Source of the DNA: Deltaproteobacteria bacterium
GTDB lineage: Bacteria > Desulfobacterota > Binatia > Binatales > Binataceae
DNA length: 54,771 nt
Assembly: GCA_021799495.1 (NCBI GenBank)
Contig: JAJZAI010000022.1
Location: 1 to 54,771 of the forward strand
Reading direction: 5' to 3'
The translations under genes and the position numbers were made by a program. Shown piece after piece: positions 24,469 to 33,097 of this stretch (position 1 is its first letter; each line of letters starts with the position of its first letter). The notes under the pieces were generated by a model. That model ran no database searches. It was given only the letters and a program-made list of their open reading frames with translations, and was not told the origin of the DNA.

Positions 24469-24968
24469 CCGCGCATCATCTCGAAATAGGAAACCGCGAT
24501 CATCTCGCCGATCGCGCCGTCAAGGGCGTTCAGGATCGCCGCGACTTCTTCGCGATAACCGCCGGGATTCTCGCCCGGACCGGCGACCGCCTCGATCTCG
24601 CCGAATTCGCCCAGGCCCTCGACGCGATCCAGGTGCAGCCGCACGTTGCGGCGCGTCAGCAGCGTGCGGACTTTCGACACCGTCGCGATCGCGCCGAGCG
24701 CCGCGGTGAGCATCGCGCGTATCGCCGCCGGGTCGGCGACCGGCGCGATCGCGTAGTCGCTCACGTCGAGGCCGCCGCGCCGCGCCCGCGCGTAGTGGAT
24801 CAACGATGCTCCGCCGTCCTCTTCGCGCAGCTTGAGTTTGCCGCTGGCCACGCGAAAAAACGTGTCGCATTGAACCAGTTCGCCGCGCCGTTCAAAGCCG
24901 ATGGCTTCCGCCGCGGCCGCCGCCCGCGCGCGATCGATCAGCCGGAATTTCGCTTCGAGATTGCGCAT
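24465..24968 (-). CDS. CYTH-domain protein (class IV adenylate cyclase/triphosphatase type)
   Basis: A 167-residue triphosphate tunnel metalloenzyme. The opening motif is NLEAKFR (residues 3-9), an N-x-E-x-K version of the usual E-x-E-x-K. QCDTFFRVASGKLKLREE (near 33-50) and DRVEGLGEFGEIEA (near 114) supply the basic and acidic residues lining the tunnel. The small single-domain form matches class IV adenylate cyclases and bacterial thiamine-triphosphatase-like proteins; the change of the first Glu to Asn makes the reaction hard to predict. Confidence 0.85.
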   Translation of the reverse strand: MRNLEAKFRLIDRARAAAAAEAIGFERRGELVQCDTFFRVASGKLKLREEDGGASLIHYARARRGGLDVSDYAIAPVADPAAIRAMLTAALGAIATVSKVRTLLTRRNVRLHLDRVEGLGEFGEIEAVAGPGENPGGYREEVAAILNALDGAIGEMIAVSYFEMMRG

Positions 24969-25062
24969 CGTCCAGGACCCGGTCGCGCCGTCCGTCGCTT
25001 GACAGCGCGAGAAATCGCCAAATAGGCTTTCACGATCCGAAGCGGTTTAGAAAGCTGACAAG

Positions 25063-26250
25063 ATGGCGAACCTCAAGGCAAACGACGCGGAGGACGCGCG
25101 GCTGCGCGAAGCGGGCTTTGATCCCGCGGCCGAACCTGATCATGCGGTCGAAAAGCTCGCAGCGTTGCGCGGTGCGCCGAACGTCGCGGACGGCGCGATC
25201 GCCCGGGCCCTCGGCGCAATCGCGTCGCAACCCGCCGCGGCCTTGCTGGCGCGTATGGAAACGCAGGCCGCCGGCGGCGTCCGCCGCGAAATCCGCCGGG
25301 CGCTTTATCGTCTTCGCCAGCGCGGAATCGAGCCGCCGCGCGCCGCGGCGCAGGCCGCCCGCGCGATTGCCGCGGCGCACTCTGAAGCGGCTGAAGCGGG
25401 ACTCGACGCCTTGCTTTCCCCCGCCGACGCCGACGGCGCGCGCGTGGTCTGGCTGCTGAAATCCCGTCCGGGCGGCGGAATCCGCCGGCTTTGGGGGTTG
25501 GTGTCCGAACGCGAAGGGATGCTCGGCGTGAACCTGACCATGCTCACGCGCAAAGAACTGCGGCAGGATCGCGCGGAATTCGAACGGCGCGCCGGCGTGC
25601 CGATGGTCGCGGCGGATTGGCGAGTGGCCGATTTCATTCTCTGCGACGCATGGCGGCGCACGCCCGAAGCCCGCCGCCGCGAAGCGGGAAATTTTTTCGC
25701 GATGCGCGCGGAGATGACTGCCGCGTCGCCGCCGTCCGAACTAGACCATCCGATCTATCGCGAATTCGCCGGCGAAATCGAACACGATCCGCCCGCGGAC
25801 CTGATGACCGAGCCGGAAGTCGGCGCGTTCACTTTCGGGCCCGACGCGGTGCGCGCTTACGTCGAGGAAATCGCGAATATCCGCAACAGCGTGATCGTTC
25901 TCAACCGCGCCCAGCAGGAGGAGCGTGCGCTGCAGGTCGTCGAGCGCGCGATCGGCGAACTGTTGACGGGCGGCAATCGCACGCGCCTGCGGCGCCATCT
26001 GGAGGACGCCGCGCACTATCTTTCGCGCACCGGACGGCGGACGCAGGCCGGATGGGCCGCCGCGGCGGCGGCGCGGCTTCGCGAGGGCGCGGACCTGCAA
26101 CGCATCCCGTTTTTCCAGGCGTTGGTGCGGGCGCAGCTTGGCGCGCTGATCGCCCAGGAAGAAGAACAGCGCCGCGACGAGCCGCGGCTTATCATGACGC
26201 CCGCCGAGGCGATGCGGGCGCGTCAGGCCGCGATGCGCCGGCCGCGCTAG
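25063..26250 (+). CDS. Conserved-looking protein, function unknown
   Basis: A 395-residue soluble protein without a recognised domain. Residues 1-130 are Ala/Arg-rich amphipathic helices resembling an ARM/HEAT-like array. The middle part (140-230) is more mixed, with VVWLLKSRPGGGIRRLWGLV and conserved-looking Trp residues. The C-terminal 150 residues are again helical (NSVIVLNRAQQEERALQVVE). No signal peptide or membrane span. Third-position GC bias and a close downstream CoA-transferase gene (31 bp) support a real gene. Divergent from the CYTH gene with 94 bp between starts. Confidence 0.6.
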   Translation: MANLKANDAEDARLREAGFDPAAEPDHAVEKLAALRGAPNVADGAIARALGAIASQPAAALLARMETQAAGGVRREIRRALYRLRQRGIEPPRAAAQAARAIAAAHSEAAEAGLDALLSPADADGARVVWLLKSRPGGGIRRLWGLVSEREGMLGVNLTMLTRKELRQDRAEFERRAGVPMVAADWRVADFILCDAWRRTPEARRREAGNFFAMRAEMTAASPPSELDHPIYREFAGEIEHDPPADLMTEPEVGAFTFGPDAVRAYVEEIANIRNSVIVLNRAQQEERALQVVERAIGELLTGGNRTRLRRHLEDAAHYLSRTGRRTQAGWAAAAAARLREGADLQRIPFFQALVRAQLGALIAQEEEQRRDEPRLIMTPAEAMRARQAAMRRPR

Positions 26251-26281
26251 GCCGCGTCCCGGCCGGAAGATTTCTTGAACG

Positions 26282-27481
26282 ATGATTGAGCAAAAACCGC
26301 TGCGTGGAATTCGCGTTCTCGATCTCAGCCGGGTGCTGGCCGGACCGTTCTGCGCGATGAACCTTGCCGACCTCGGCGCAGACGTGATCAAGATCGAACT
26401 GCCCGGCCGCGGCGACGACGCGCGCGGCTACGCCCCGCGCATCCCGAATTCCAGCGACTCCGGCTACTACTACAGCGTGAACCGCGGCAAGCGCAGCGTG
26501 ACGATCGACCTGCGCCAGCCGGCCGGCGCCGAACTGCTGCTCGAACTCGTGCGCCGCAGCGACGTGGTGCTCGAAAATTTTTCGCCCGGCACGATGGAAC
26601 GCTTCAATCTTGACTATGCCCGGCTATCCGCCGCCAATCCACGAATTATCCTGTGCTCGATTTCGGGCTTCGGCCAGAGCGGGCCGATGGCCTCGGCGCC
26701 AGCCTACGATATCGTCGCGCAGGCGCTCGGCGGCACCATGAGCATCACCGGGCCGGCGGGAGGCGAACCGACGCGATGCGGCGTTTCGGTCGGCGATCTG
26801 GCCGCCGCGCTCTACGGCGTGATCGCCATACTCGCCGCCCTGCGCGAGCGCGATTCAAGCGGCGCCGGGCGCCATCTGGACATCGCGATGCTCGATTGCC
26901 AGGTGGCGTGGCTCGAAGACGCGCTCGCGCGTTTCTCGGCGACCGGGGTCGCGCCGCAACCGATTGGCTCGCGCCATCCGTCGATCACTCCGTTCCAGCA
27001 GTTCAGGGCGGCCGACGGCTATTTCGTCGCCGGATGCGGCAACGAGGCGATTTGGCGGCGTTTCTGCGACGCGATCGGACTACCGGGGCTGAAGGACGAT
27101 CCGCGCTTCCTCGCCAACGCCGGCCGCACCGCGAACCACGCCGCGCTCGAACCGATCCTTCAGGATCACTTCGCGGCGCTGCCGCGCGCGCATTGGCTCG
27201 GATTGCTCGAAGCGGCCAACGTGCCGGCCGCGCCGATCGCAACCGTCGCCGAAGTCGCCGTGAATCCGCATCTGCACGAGCGCCGGATGATCCTGCGCGC
27301 CGATCATCCGTCGTTCGCCGATCTGATCGTGCCCGGTTCGCCGCTCAAGACCGCGGGCGTGGCCAGCGCGCCGGCGACGCGATCGCCCGCGCTCGGCGAA
27401 AACACCGAAGCCGTTCTCGGCGAGTTGCTCGGTTACGATGCGGACCGGATCGCGCGGCTGCGCGCCGCCGGCGTCATCTGA
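26282..27481 (+). CDS. Family III CoA transferase (CaiB/BaiF)
   Basis: Transfers CoA between carboxylic acids without a covalent ping-pong intermediate as in family I. Family motifs are VLDLSRVLAGPFCAMNLADLG (first 20 of these near residue 12), VIKIELPGRGD, SVNRGKRSVTIDL, the catalytic aspartate in PAYDIVAQA (near 142) and a glycine-rich SITGPAGG. Length 399 is standard. The CoA acceptor cannot be inferred; the neighbouring Rieske and M20-like genes on the other strand suggest a place in degradation of an aromatic or cyclic compound. Confidence 0.9.
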   Translation: MIEQKPLRGIRVLDLSRVLAGPFCAMNLADLGADVIKIELPGRGDDARGYAPRIPNSSDSGYYYSVNRGKRSVTIDLRQPAGAELLLELVRRSDVVLENFSPGTMERFNLDYARLSAANPRIILCSISGFGQSGPMASAPAYDIVAQALGGTMSITGPAGGEPTRCGVSVGDLAAALYGVIAILAALRERDSSGAGRHLDIAMLDCQVAWLEDALARFSATGVAPQPIGSRHPSITPFQQFRAADGYFVAGCGNEAIWRRFCDAIGLPGLKDDPRFLANAGRTANHAALEPILQDHFAALPRAHWLGLLEAANVPAAPIATVAEVAVNPHLHERRMILRADHPSFADLIVPGSPLKTAGVASAPATRSPALGENTEAVLGELLGYDADRIARLRAAGVI

Positions 27482-27496
27482 TCGGACTGCTGCGCG

Positions 27497-28810
27497 TCAC
27501 AAGCCCAGCGCCGCGCGCGTCCGCGTCAACGTGTCGATCGCGGCGTACAGAATTATCCGCGCGCATTCGATCAGGTCGTTCACGTCGGCCACGCCCATCC
27601 CGTCCAATCCCTCGCGATACTCCGGCGGACATTTGCGCGGCGGTGCGGTGAAACCCACGCGCGCGCACGGGATGCCGAGGCGGCGGATCAGCGCGCCGTC
27701 GGTCTGGCCGCTCAGTTTGGGCGGATCGCCGTGCGGCCGGCCGCGCACGAGTTCCCATCCGCGCCGCGCGGATTGAACGATCCAGTTGTTCGGATCCGTC
27801 ATGCCGCCCGGACACGCGCCGATCATTTCCCAGTCGCAATCGAGATCTGCGCGGCGCGTCCGGATTTCGCCGAGCGCCGCCGCGAACTGCGCCTTGACCG
27901 CCGCCGGCGAGGTGCGCGGATTGCATCGCAGGTCGAGATAAATTTCCGTCGCGGCGGAAGGAAAAGCCGGCTTCTCGGGCCATCCCGCGCGAATCGCCGC
28001 GATATGGCCCTCGGGCGCGATTTCGCCGGCGGTGTTGCGCGCGGTGTACTCGGGCAGCCAGCGCTCGAGCTGCTCGATCAGCCACGCCGCCGGAGCGATC
28101 GAAGGACGATAGCCGGGCGCGCCGCGCGGAATTCCCGCGTAGCCGAGCGTGCCGCGCACCGTTATCTTGAACCAGCACATCCCCGGCTCCTCCGCGTACA
28201 CGCGCGCGAACGGCTTCATGATTATCGCGAAGTCGGGCGCGACGCCGCGGCTCAACAGATGGTACGCGCCGTCGCTCATGCCATAATTGCCGCGCTCGGC
28301 GACGTTGACCGGCATCCCGCCGCCGGCGAACGCGACGATCAGATCGCCGATCAAGGGCGCTCCGCTCTCATGCAGCGCGGCCGCGATTTCGATCAGCGTC
28401 GCGACCATCCCTTTGGGATTCGCCGCGCCCAATCCATAAATGAGTTCGCCTTCGGCGTGCGCGCGGGCCGCGAGGTCCGCACGCGGCGCGGACGCCGCCC
28501 ACGGAAAATCGCGCGCCGGGTCGCCCTCCAGATGCGTATCGATCGGCGCGTAGAGCAACAGCGCGGCGCCGCCGCCCGCGCCGCGCATCTCGCAGAACGT
28601 ATTCGCGGTGGCGCCGTTGATCGGCTGGATTGCGACGCGCCCGCCGCTCCGCTGGCGCATCCGTTCGGCGGCGAATTCGATCGCCGCGCGTTCGGCGCCG
28701 GTCGGACTCGGTATATCCACCAATTCCATCAGCGTGCGCTCCAGCCGCGCGGCGTCGAGCTTCACGCAGGCCGCGTCGTAAAAGCGGCGTTGTTCGGCGG
28801 AAAATTCCAT
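27497..28810 (-). CDS. M20-like protein lacking canonical metal ligands
   Basis: Overall layout (catalytic domain, inserted dimerisation domain around residues 190-310, and return) follows M20 peptidases/deacylases. The usual zinc ligands are altered: the H-x-D motif is read as APIDTH, the A-D-x-K-G motif as AANPKGM, the E-E motif as FAGGGMPVN, and the final His region as GMGVADVND. It may be a pseudo-enzyme, a divergent hydrolase with other ligands, or a binding protein. Last gene of a run Rieske-reductase-M20-like with gaps of 18-19 bp, so it is tied to that oxygenase pathway. Confidence 0.7.
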   Translation of the reverse strand: MEFSAEQRRFYDAACVKLDAARLERTLMELVDIPSPTGAERAAIEFAAERMRQRSGGRVAIQPINGATANTFCEMRGAGGGAALLLYAPIDTHLEGDPARDFPWAASAPRADLAARAHAEGELIYGLGAANPKGMVATLIEIAAALHESGAPLIGDLIVAFAGGGMPVNVAERGNYGMSDGAYHLLSRGVAPDFAIIMKPFARVYAEEPGMCWFKITVRGTLGYAGIPRGAPGYRPSIAPAAWLIEQLERWLPEYTARNTAGEIAPEGHIAAIRAGWPEKPAFPSAATEIYLDLRCNPRTSPAAVKAQFAAALGEIRTRRADLDCDWEMIGACPGGMTDPNNWIVQSARRGWELVRGRPHGDPPKLSGQTDGALIRRLGIPCARVGFTAPPRKCPPEYREGLDGMGVADVNDLIECARIILYAAIDTLTRTRAALGL

Positions 28811-28829
28811 CGTTCACGCCTCCCCGGCG

Positions 28830-29879
28830 TCAACTCGCGACGAAGCGTTCGGCGTAAATCCGTTCCCGCGCCACGCCGAGCGCGATGAGGCGAACCCGCG
28901 CCGCTTCGATCATCGCGGGCGGTCCGCACAGATAGGCGGACGCATCGGCCGCGTCGATGGAAGCGGCGTCGAGCGCGTCCACCGGATTCCCGCGCCGCAA
29001 TCCTTCCTCCGCGCCTTCGCTTCGCCCGGCGCTCAGGATCGCCCGCAGCTCCGGCATCCACCACAGGCGCAGTTCGATCTCGTCGCGCGCGAAAAACTCC
29101 GCGGCGCGCGAACATCCGAAGCTGAGCAGCATCGGCGGGCGCGGGCCGGGCCGGCGGCGAATCGCGTCGAGCATGGAAAGAATCGGCGCAAGGCCCGTGC
29201 CGCCGGCGACGAAAATGTGCGGGCCTCGCGATCGCCGCAAGACGAACGCTCCGCGCGGCCCTTCGATTTCCAGCCGATCGCCCGCCCGTGCCCGCCGCAA
29301 CAGATATTCCGACATCGCGCCGCCCGCGATCAGTTTCACGATGAAAGTCATCGCGGGCAGATCGCGCGCCGCCGACGCCATCGAATACGACCGCCATTCA
29401 TCCGTATGCGGAATCCGGATTCGCACGTACTGCCCGCTCTCGAACGCGAAGCTTTCGTCGCCGATCGCAAGCTTGAAGATTGCGACCTTCGGATTCGGCC
29501 GCTCGATCGCGCCGAGCGTCGCCGGAAAAACGCGCGGCGCGGCGGCGTCGATCAGCGCGGCCGGATAATGCTCGCGAATCACGCTGGGCGCGTGCGCATA
29601 CGAAACGCACAGCAGGCGGCGGCCTTCGGCGATTTCGCTCGCCAGCAGCGAGATCGGCCGGCCCGGCGCCGGTGCGACCTCGCCCTCGATCAGCGTGGCG
29701 ACGCAGGTCGAGCAACTGCCGGAGCGGCACTGATAAACCAGCGGCGCGCCCTGCGCGAGCGCCGCGTCGAGCACGAACTGACCGGGGGCGACCACGATTC
29801 GCCGTTCCGCGCCGTCCTCGAACCGCAGCGTCACGCTTACGCCGCCGTGCGCGTCCGCGTTATCGCCGTCCGCCGCCAT
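28830..29879 (-). CDS. Ferredoxin-NAD(P)H oxidoreductase of a Rieske oxygenase
   Basis: Electron-transfer component. The N-terminal plant-type 2Fe-2S ferredoxin domain (residues 1-100) has the cluster motif CRSGSCSTCVA and a fourth Cys about 30 residues on (LLCVSYA). FAD is bound by RIRIPHTDEWRSYSMAS (R-x-Y-S type, near 150); NAD binding is at FVAGGTGLAPILSML (near 213), and the end YLCGPPAMIEAAR is typical. The order Fd-FAD-NAD is that of phenol hydroxylase and toluene/benzoate reductase types. Directly follows the Rieske oxygenase. Confidence 0.9.
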   Translation of the reverse strand: MAADGDNADAHGGVSVTLRFEDGAERRIVVAPGQFVLDAALAQGAPLVYQCRSGSCSTCVATLIEGEVAPAPGRPISLLASEIAEGRRLLCVSYAHAPSVIREHYPAALIDAAAPRVFPATLGAIERPNPKVAIFKLAIGDESFAFESGQYVRIRIPHTDEWRSYSMASAARDLPAMTFIVKLIAGGAMSEYLLRRARAGDRLEIEGPRGAFVLRRSRGPHIFVAGGTGLAPILSMLDAIRRRPGPRPPMLLSFGCSRAAEFFARDEIELRLWWMPELRAILSAGRSEGAEEGLRRGNPVDALDAASIDAADASAYLCGPPAMIEAARVRLIALGVARERIYAERFVAS

Positions 29880-29897
29880 CGCGGGGTTCGCGGCCGT

Positions 29898-31103
29898 TCA
29901 GCGCGCCGCGCGCCGCGCCGGCGGCTCCTGGATTCCCCGGTTGAAACGCGCCGCCACCTTGCGCCACACGATCGTCGCTTCGTCGAAGGCGCACAGCGTC
30001 TCCGCGTTCCAGCCGTCGCGCGATTCGTAAAAGTCCTGCATCGCCTCCCGCGCGAAAACGTCGTTGTCGTTGAAGTCCTTGAGCGCGAGCGGTTCGAAAA
30101 AAGCGTCGTACAGATATTCGGCTTCGCGCCGTTCGGCGTCGTTCGCCGCGCGCCCCACCAGCACTTCCCAGTATTCGTGGCGCTTGTCGTCGATCGGCGC
30201 GTACCATTCGTACTGCGCCCATCCGGGTATCGGCCAGTGCTCGACCAGCAGCAGTCCCGGCAGGAACACGGAGGTGCGCGCGTAGTACGGCTTTTTGCCG
30301 CGCGCCTTCATTCCGATTACGGCGTTTTCCATGAAGAACTTGTACGCGCGCAGGTTGTACATGTTCATCATGCCCTTGGGGCCGTTGGGTTCGTCGATAA
30401 TTTTGATCGCATCTTCGGAAATCGGCAGCGCGCCAAGGCCCATCCGCCGATCGGTCGCCGCGACGATCTGGTTGTCCCAATGGATCAGCAGATGGCCGGG
30501 GTCGAAGCCGTTTTCGACGCCGAGCCGCCAGTTCGACTCGACCCGGCGATGCACTCCGCGGACGTAGGTGTTTTCGTCAAGGATATGCGCGACCGGATTC
30601 GCATCATCCGCAATCCGTACCGGCAAATCGGCCGCGAGCGGCGGCGCCGGCGCGTATTCCTCGTCGCCGACGAATATGAAGATGATGCCGGCGCGCTCCT
30701 CGACCGGATACGTCCGGATTCGCACTTTCCCGATCAGCGGGTCTTCCGGCGACGCGACGATCGTTTTCAGCGTGCCGTCGTCCAGTCCGTAAGTGAAGCC
30801 GTGATACCAGCAGGTGATCGTGTCGTCGGTGAAGCATCGCGGCCGGAGCGACATCCGCACGCCGCGATGGGCGCAGCGGTCCTGAAGCGCATGGACGCGG
30901 CCCTTGACCCGCCTGAGCGCGATTTCATGGCCCGCGATCGTCACGCCGCGGACCCCGTTTTCGGCCAGTTCTGCCCCGAAAAGGGCGGGATACCAGGCGT
31001 TTTTGAAGCCCCACGCGGCTTCGAGATACGGTTGGTATTGCCGATTCGGCGCGATCGATCCGCGCGCCGCGCCGCCGCCAGCCGTTCGATCTCCTGGGTT
31101 CAT
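29898..31103 (-). CDS. Rieske non-heme iron oxygenase, terminal component
   Basis: Alpha subunit of a ring-hydroxylating or demethylating oxygenase. The Rieske cluster motif C-x-H-x17-C-x2-H is seen as CAHRGVRMSLRPRC and CWYHGFTYG (residues about 71-95). The mononuclear iron site is in NGFDPGHLLIH (near 199-209), with a carboxylate expected near 330-340. No beta subunit gene is nearby. The NGFDP-H-x3-IH form resembles carbazole 1,9a-dioxygenase and similar homotrimeric enzymes. Probable two-component system with the reductase 18 bp downstream. Substrate unknown. Confidence 0.9.
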   Translation of the reverse strand: MNPGDRTAGGGAARGSIAPNRQYQPYLEAAWGFKNAWYPALFGAELAENGVRGVTIAGHEIALRRVKGRVHALQDRCAHRGVRMSLRPRCFTDDTITCWYHGFTYGLDDGTLKTIVASPEDPLIGKVRIRTYPVEERAGIIFIFVGDEEYAPAPPLAADLPVRIADDANPVAHILDENTYVRGVHRRVESNWRLGVENGFDPGHLLIHWDNQIVAATDRRMGLGALPISEDAIKIIDEPNGPKGMMNMYNLRAYKFFMENAVIGMKARGKKPYYARTSVFLPGLLLVEHWPIPGWAQYEWYAPIDDKRHEYWEVLVGRAANDAERREAEYLYDAFFEPLALKDFNDNDVFAREAMQDFYESRDGWNAETLCAFDEATIVWRKVAARFNRGIQEPPARRAAR

Positions 31104-31337
31104 AGCGGTTAAAGTCCGCCTCCTCTACTAGCCTTGACGCGGCGTCGCCGCCGATGTCAACCGGCGCGGTGTTTGGTTCTTCCGTCCGCGGCCTCCTGAT
31201 CTTCCCGCCGCGCCTTTCATCGTCGCCACGCCCGCACCTTCCTGGTTTTCACGTCCGGGCCTTCCTGCTTCTGTCGCGCGCTTTTCTTGATGGTCACGCC
31301 CAAGCTTCCTTATCGGTCACGCCGCCGTTCTTCTTCC

Positions 31338-31367
31338 GTCATGCCCGGGCTTGACCCGGGCATCCAT
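31338..31367. repeat. Interspersed palindrome, copy A
   Basis: A 9-bp stem ATGCCCGGG (31341-31349) / CCCGGGCAT (31355-31363) around a CTTGA loop, flanked by GTC and CCAT. The same unit recurs at 35975, 36009, 38986 and 39536. It lies in the 313-bp gap between the divergent Rieske and bolA genes; the rest of that gap has no gene I can support. Confidence 0.85.
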
Positions 31368-31416
31368 CGCGATCGCGTGTGGATTTGGGCGCCCACTGGA
31401 CGCTATTATACCGGGG

Positions 31417-31662
31417 ATGGATCCGAACGAACTGCAACGCATGATCGAGACGGGACTGCCCGGCGCGATCGTACAGGTCCGCGACACCACCGGCGGCGGC
31501 GACCATTTCGAAGCGCTGGTCGTCAGCGATCGCTTCGACGGCAAGGGCCTCGTCGAACGGCATCAGCTCGTTTACAACGCACTGGGCGACGCGATGCGCG
31601 CGCGCGTCCATGCGCTTTCGCTCAAAACCCTCACGCCCGCGCAGTATCAGTCCCGGAGGTAA
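31417..31662 (+). CDS. bolA: BolA-family protein
   Basis: An 81-residue KH-like protein that acts with monothiol glutaredoxins in iron-sulfur trafficking and iron sensing. Typical BolA sequence: IVQVRDTTGGGDHFEALVVS with the conserved His (near residue 29) that ligates a shared cluster, then RFDGKGLVERHQLVYNAL. Start at ATG 31417 is chosen by family length; the frame is open upstream through the palindromic repeat. Followed after 6 bp by the CGFS glutaredoxin, a classical functional pair. Confidence 0.92.
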   Translation: MDPNELQRMIETGLPGAIVQVRDTTGGGDHFEALVVSDRFDGKGLVERHQLVYNALGDAMRARVHALSLKTLTPAQYQSRR

Positions 31663-31668
31663 TCCAAG

Positions 31669-31995
31669 ATGGACACCGCTCTCGACCGCATTCAATCCGC
31701 GATCGCCCAGAACAAAATACTCATTTTCATGAAAGGCAATCGCAACTTTCCGCAGTGCGGATTTTCCGCCGCGACCGTCGCGGTTTTCGACGAGCTCGGC
31801 GCTCCGTACGAAACGATCGACGTGCTTAGCGACCCCGAAGTCCGCGATCAGGTCAAGACGTACAGCAACTGGCCGACGATTCCGCAGGTTTACATCGACG
31901 GCAAGTTCGTTGGCGGATGCGATATCGTGCGCGAGCTGTACGAGTCGGGCGAATTGCAACAGATGGTCAAAAGCGCGACCGGCGCTTCGGCCTGA
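31669..31995 (+). CDS. grxD: Monothiol glutaredoxin (Grx4 type)
   Basis: A 108-residue CGFS glutaredoxin that binds a 2Fe-2S cluster with glutathione and hands it to targets, often as a heterodimer with BolA. The active site is FPQCGFSAATV (Cys near residue 25); KTYSNWPTIPQVYI and GGCDIV bind glutathione. Good ribosome site GGAGG before ATG 31669. Transcription ends at two tandem terminators just downstream. Confidence 0.95.
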   Translation: MDTALDRIQSAIAQNKILIFMKGNRNFPQCGFSAATVAVFDELGAPYETIDVLSDPEVRDQVKTYSNWPTIPQVYIDGKFVGGCDIVRELYESGELQQMVKSATGASA

Positions 31996-32033
31996 CGATC
32001 GCACCCGCCGCCCGGCGGAGCGATCGTTTTTCC
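31995..32033 (+). terminator. Rho-independent terminator of bolA-grxD
   Basis: ACGATCGC (31995-32002) pairs with GCGATCGT (32020-32027), with an inner CCGCC/GGCGG hairpin, followed by TTTT. It begins at the last base of the grxD stop codon. Confidence 0.8.
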
Positions 32034-32044
32034 ATTGAATCGCG

Positions 32045-32074
32045 ACGGAGCGGCCCGCGCCGCTCCGTTTTTTC
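32045..32074 (+). terminator. Second, tandem terminator
   Basis: A 9-bp perfect stem ACGGAGCGG (32045-32053) / CCGCTCCGT (32060-32068) with a six-base loop is followed by TTTTTT. It backs up the terminator at 31995 and insulates bolA-grxD from the convergent DoxX gene. Confidence 0.85.
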
Positions 32075-32102
32075 GTTTCCGGCCCGCGCGGTCGAAGCCG
32101 TT

Positions 32103-32534
32103 CTAGTCGCCGCCGTCCAGGCTGTACGGCCCCGATCCGAATCCGGCGAGCATCAGCAGTCCGCCCATGATCGAGATGTTCTTCAGCACGTTGATCTGCT
32201 GCATCAACGCCGTCGTCGCGTCGCCTTTGGCCCGCGCATCCATCCATGGAATCAGATGGAAAAGGGTCGTGACCGGGATGAACCACAGGAACATCAGGAT
32301 CGCCGCCCAGCGCGCCCTGTAGCCGATCATCACCAGCAGGCCCAGTCCCAGTTCCACCAGGATGCTCGCGATCAGGCCGGGATGGATCAGCCCGGGCGGC
32401 ATCCCGGCGTGCGACATATAACCCGCCGTGCCCGCCATGTTCGTGACCTTGCTGAATCCCGACAGCACGAAAATCAGCGCGAGCAGGATACGCCCGATCA
32501 GGGTGAGAAGCTTCCGGAATCCGTCCATGCACAC
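32103..32534 (-). CDS. DoxX-family membrane protein
   Basis: A 143-residue protein with four predicted membrane helices (residues about 10-30, 55-75, 80-100 and 115-135). The opening RILLALIFVLSGFSKVTN and the HAGMPPGL region are typical of DoxX/SURF4-like proteins, whose exact roles (quinone-linked, thiosulfate or redox stress) vary. A start at the second Met (32528) is equally possible. Last gene of a same-strand run from 35067. Confidence 0.82.
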   Translation of the reverse strand: MCMDGFRKLLTLIGRILLALIFVLSGFSKVTNMAGTAGYMSHAGMPPGLIHPGLIASILVELGLGLLVMIGYRARWAAILMFLWFIPVTTLFHLIPWMDARAKGDATTALMQQINVLKNISIMGGLLMLAGFGSGPYSLDGGD

Positions 32535-32647
32535 ACCTCAGGCGAGGCCGCACGGCTTCGCCATCGCCGGTTAGTCCGCCGCTGTAAACGGATTGGGCGG
32601 TTGTCGCAGATGATTAGTCGCTTCGATTACTCATTTCAACGTGCGAG

Positions 32648-33082
32648 CTATTCGCCGAGCCGCTTGACGCGATGCTCGCGATGCGGTTTCGCGTGGCTGT
32701 GGGCATGGTTATGCGCGGACGCCGCCGGTTGCTCCGGCGGCAGTCCTTCGTTTTCGCGGCGCTCCGCGCGCGCCGCCATCGTGTCGTCGTATTCGGCGCC
32801 GCGGCCGAGCTTGTGCGCGGCGAAACGCGCGGCCGATCGATCGTCCATCCAGCACATCCGCGCCCACGGCGGCGGTTGCAGCTTCGTTACGTCGTTCGCG
32901 CGCGCCGGCTGCGCGCCGGCGGCGCGCGCTTCGCCTTTCACGGCGAAGCGCGCCGCCGACATGATCCGTTTCGCCCGCCGCCCGCATTCCGGGCACGCGC
33001 GCGCCTCGACGGCTTCGGCCGCCGTCGCCAGCCCCTCGAACGTCAGTTCGCAGGGCCGGCAGCGCCATTCGTAAATCGGCAT
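32648..33082 (-). CDS. FmdB-type zinc-ribbon protein with His-rich tail
   Basis: Second FmdB-type protein of the window. Begins MPIYEWRCRPCE and has CPECG about 22 residues later, one zinc ribbon, then AKRIMSAARFAVKG. The remaining 90 residues have no recognised fold and end in HNHAHSHAKPHREH, a likely metal-binding stretch. 15 bp downstream of the MBL enzyme gene and probably in its operon. Function unknown. Confidence 0.8.
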   Translation of the reverse strand: MPIYEWRCRPCELTFEGLATAAEAVEARACPECGRRAKRIMSAARFAVKGEARAAGAQPARANDVTKLQPPPWARMCWMDDRSAARFAAHKLGRGAEYDDTMAARAERRENEGLPPEQPAASAHNHAHSHAKPHREHRVKRLGE

Positions 33083-33097
33083 CGTTCGCGCCGCCGC

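Noticed and set aside
29217-31112. 631-codon plus-strand reading frame
   Set aside because: It lies opposite the Rieske oxygenase and reductase, is extremely rich in Arg, Ala and His, and is a shadow of GC-rich coding on the other strand.
31995-32068. Riboswitch downstream of grxD
   Set aside because: Both hairpins are simple stems followed by T-runs and lie after the gene; they are terminators.
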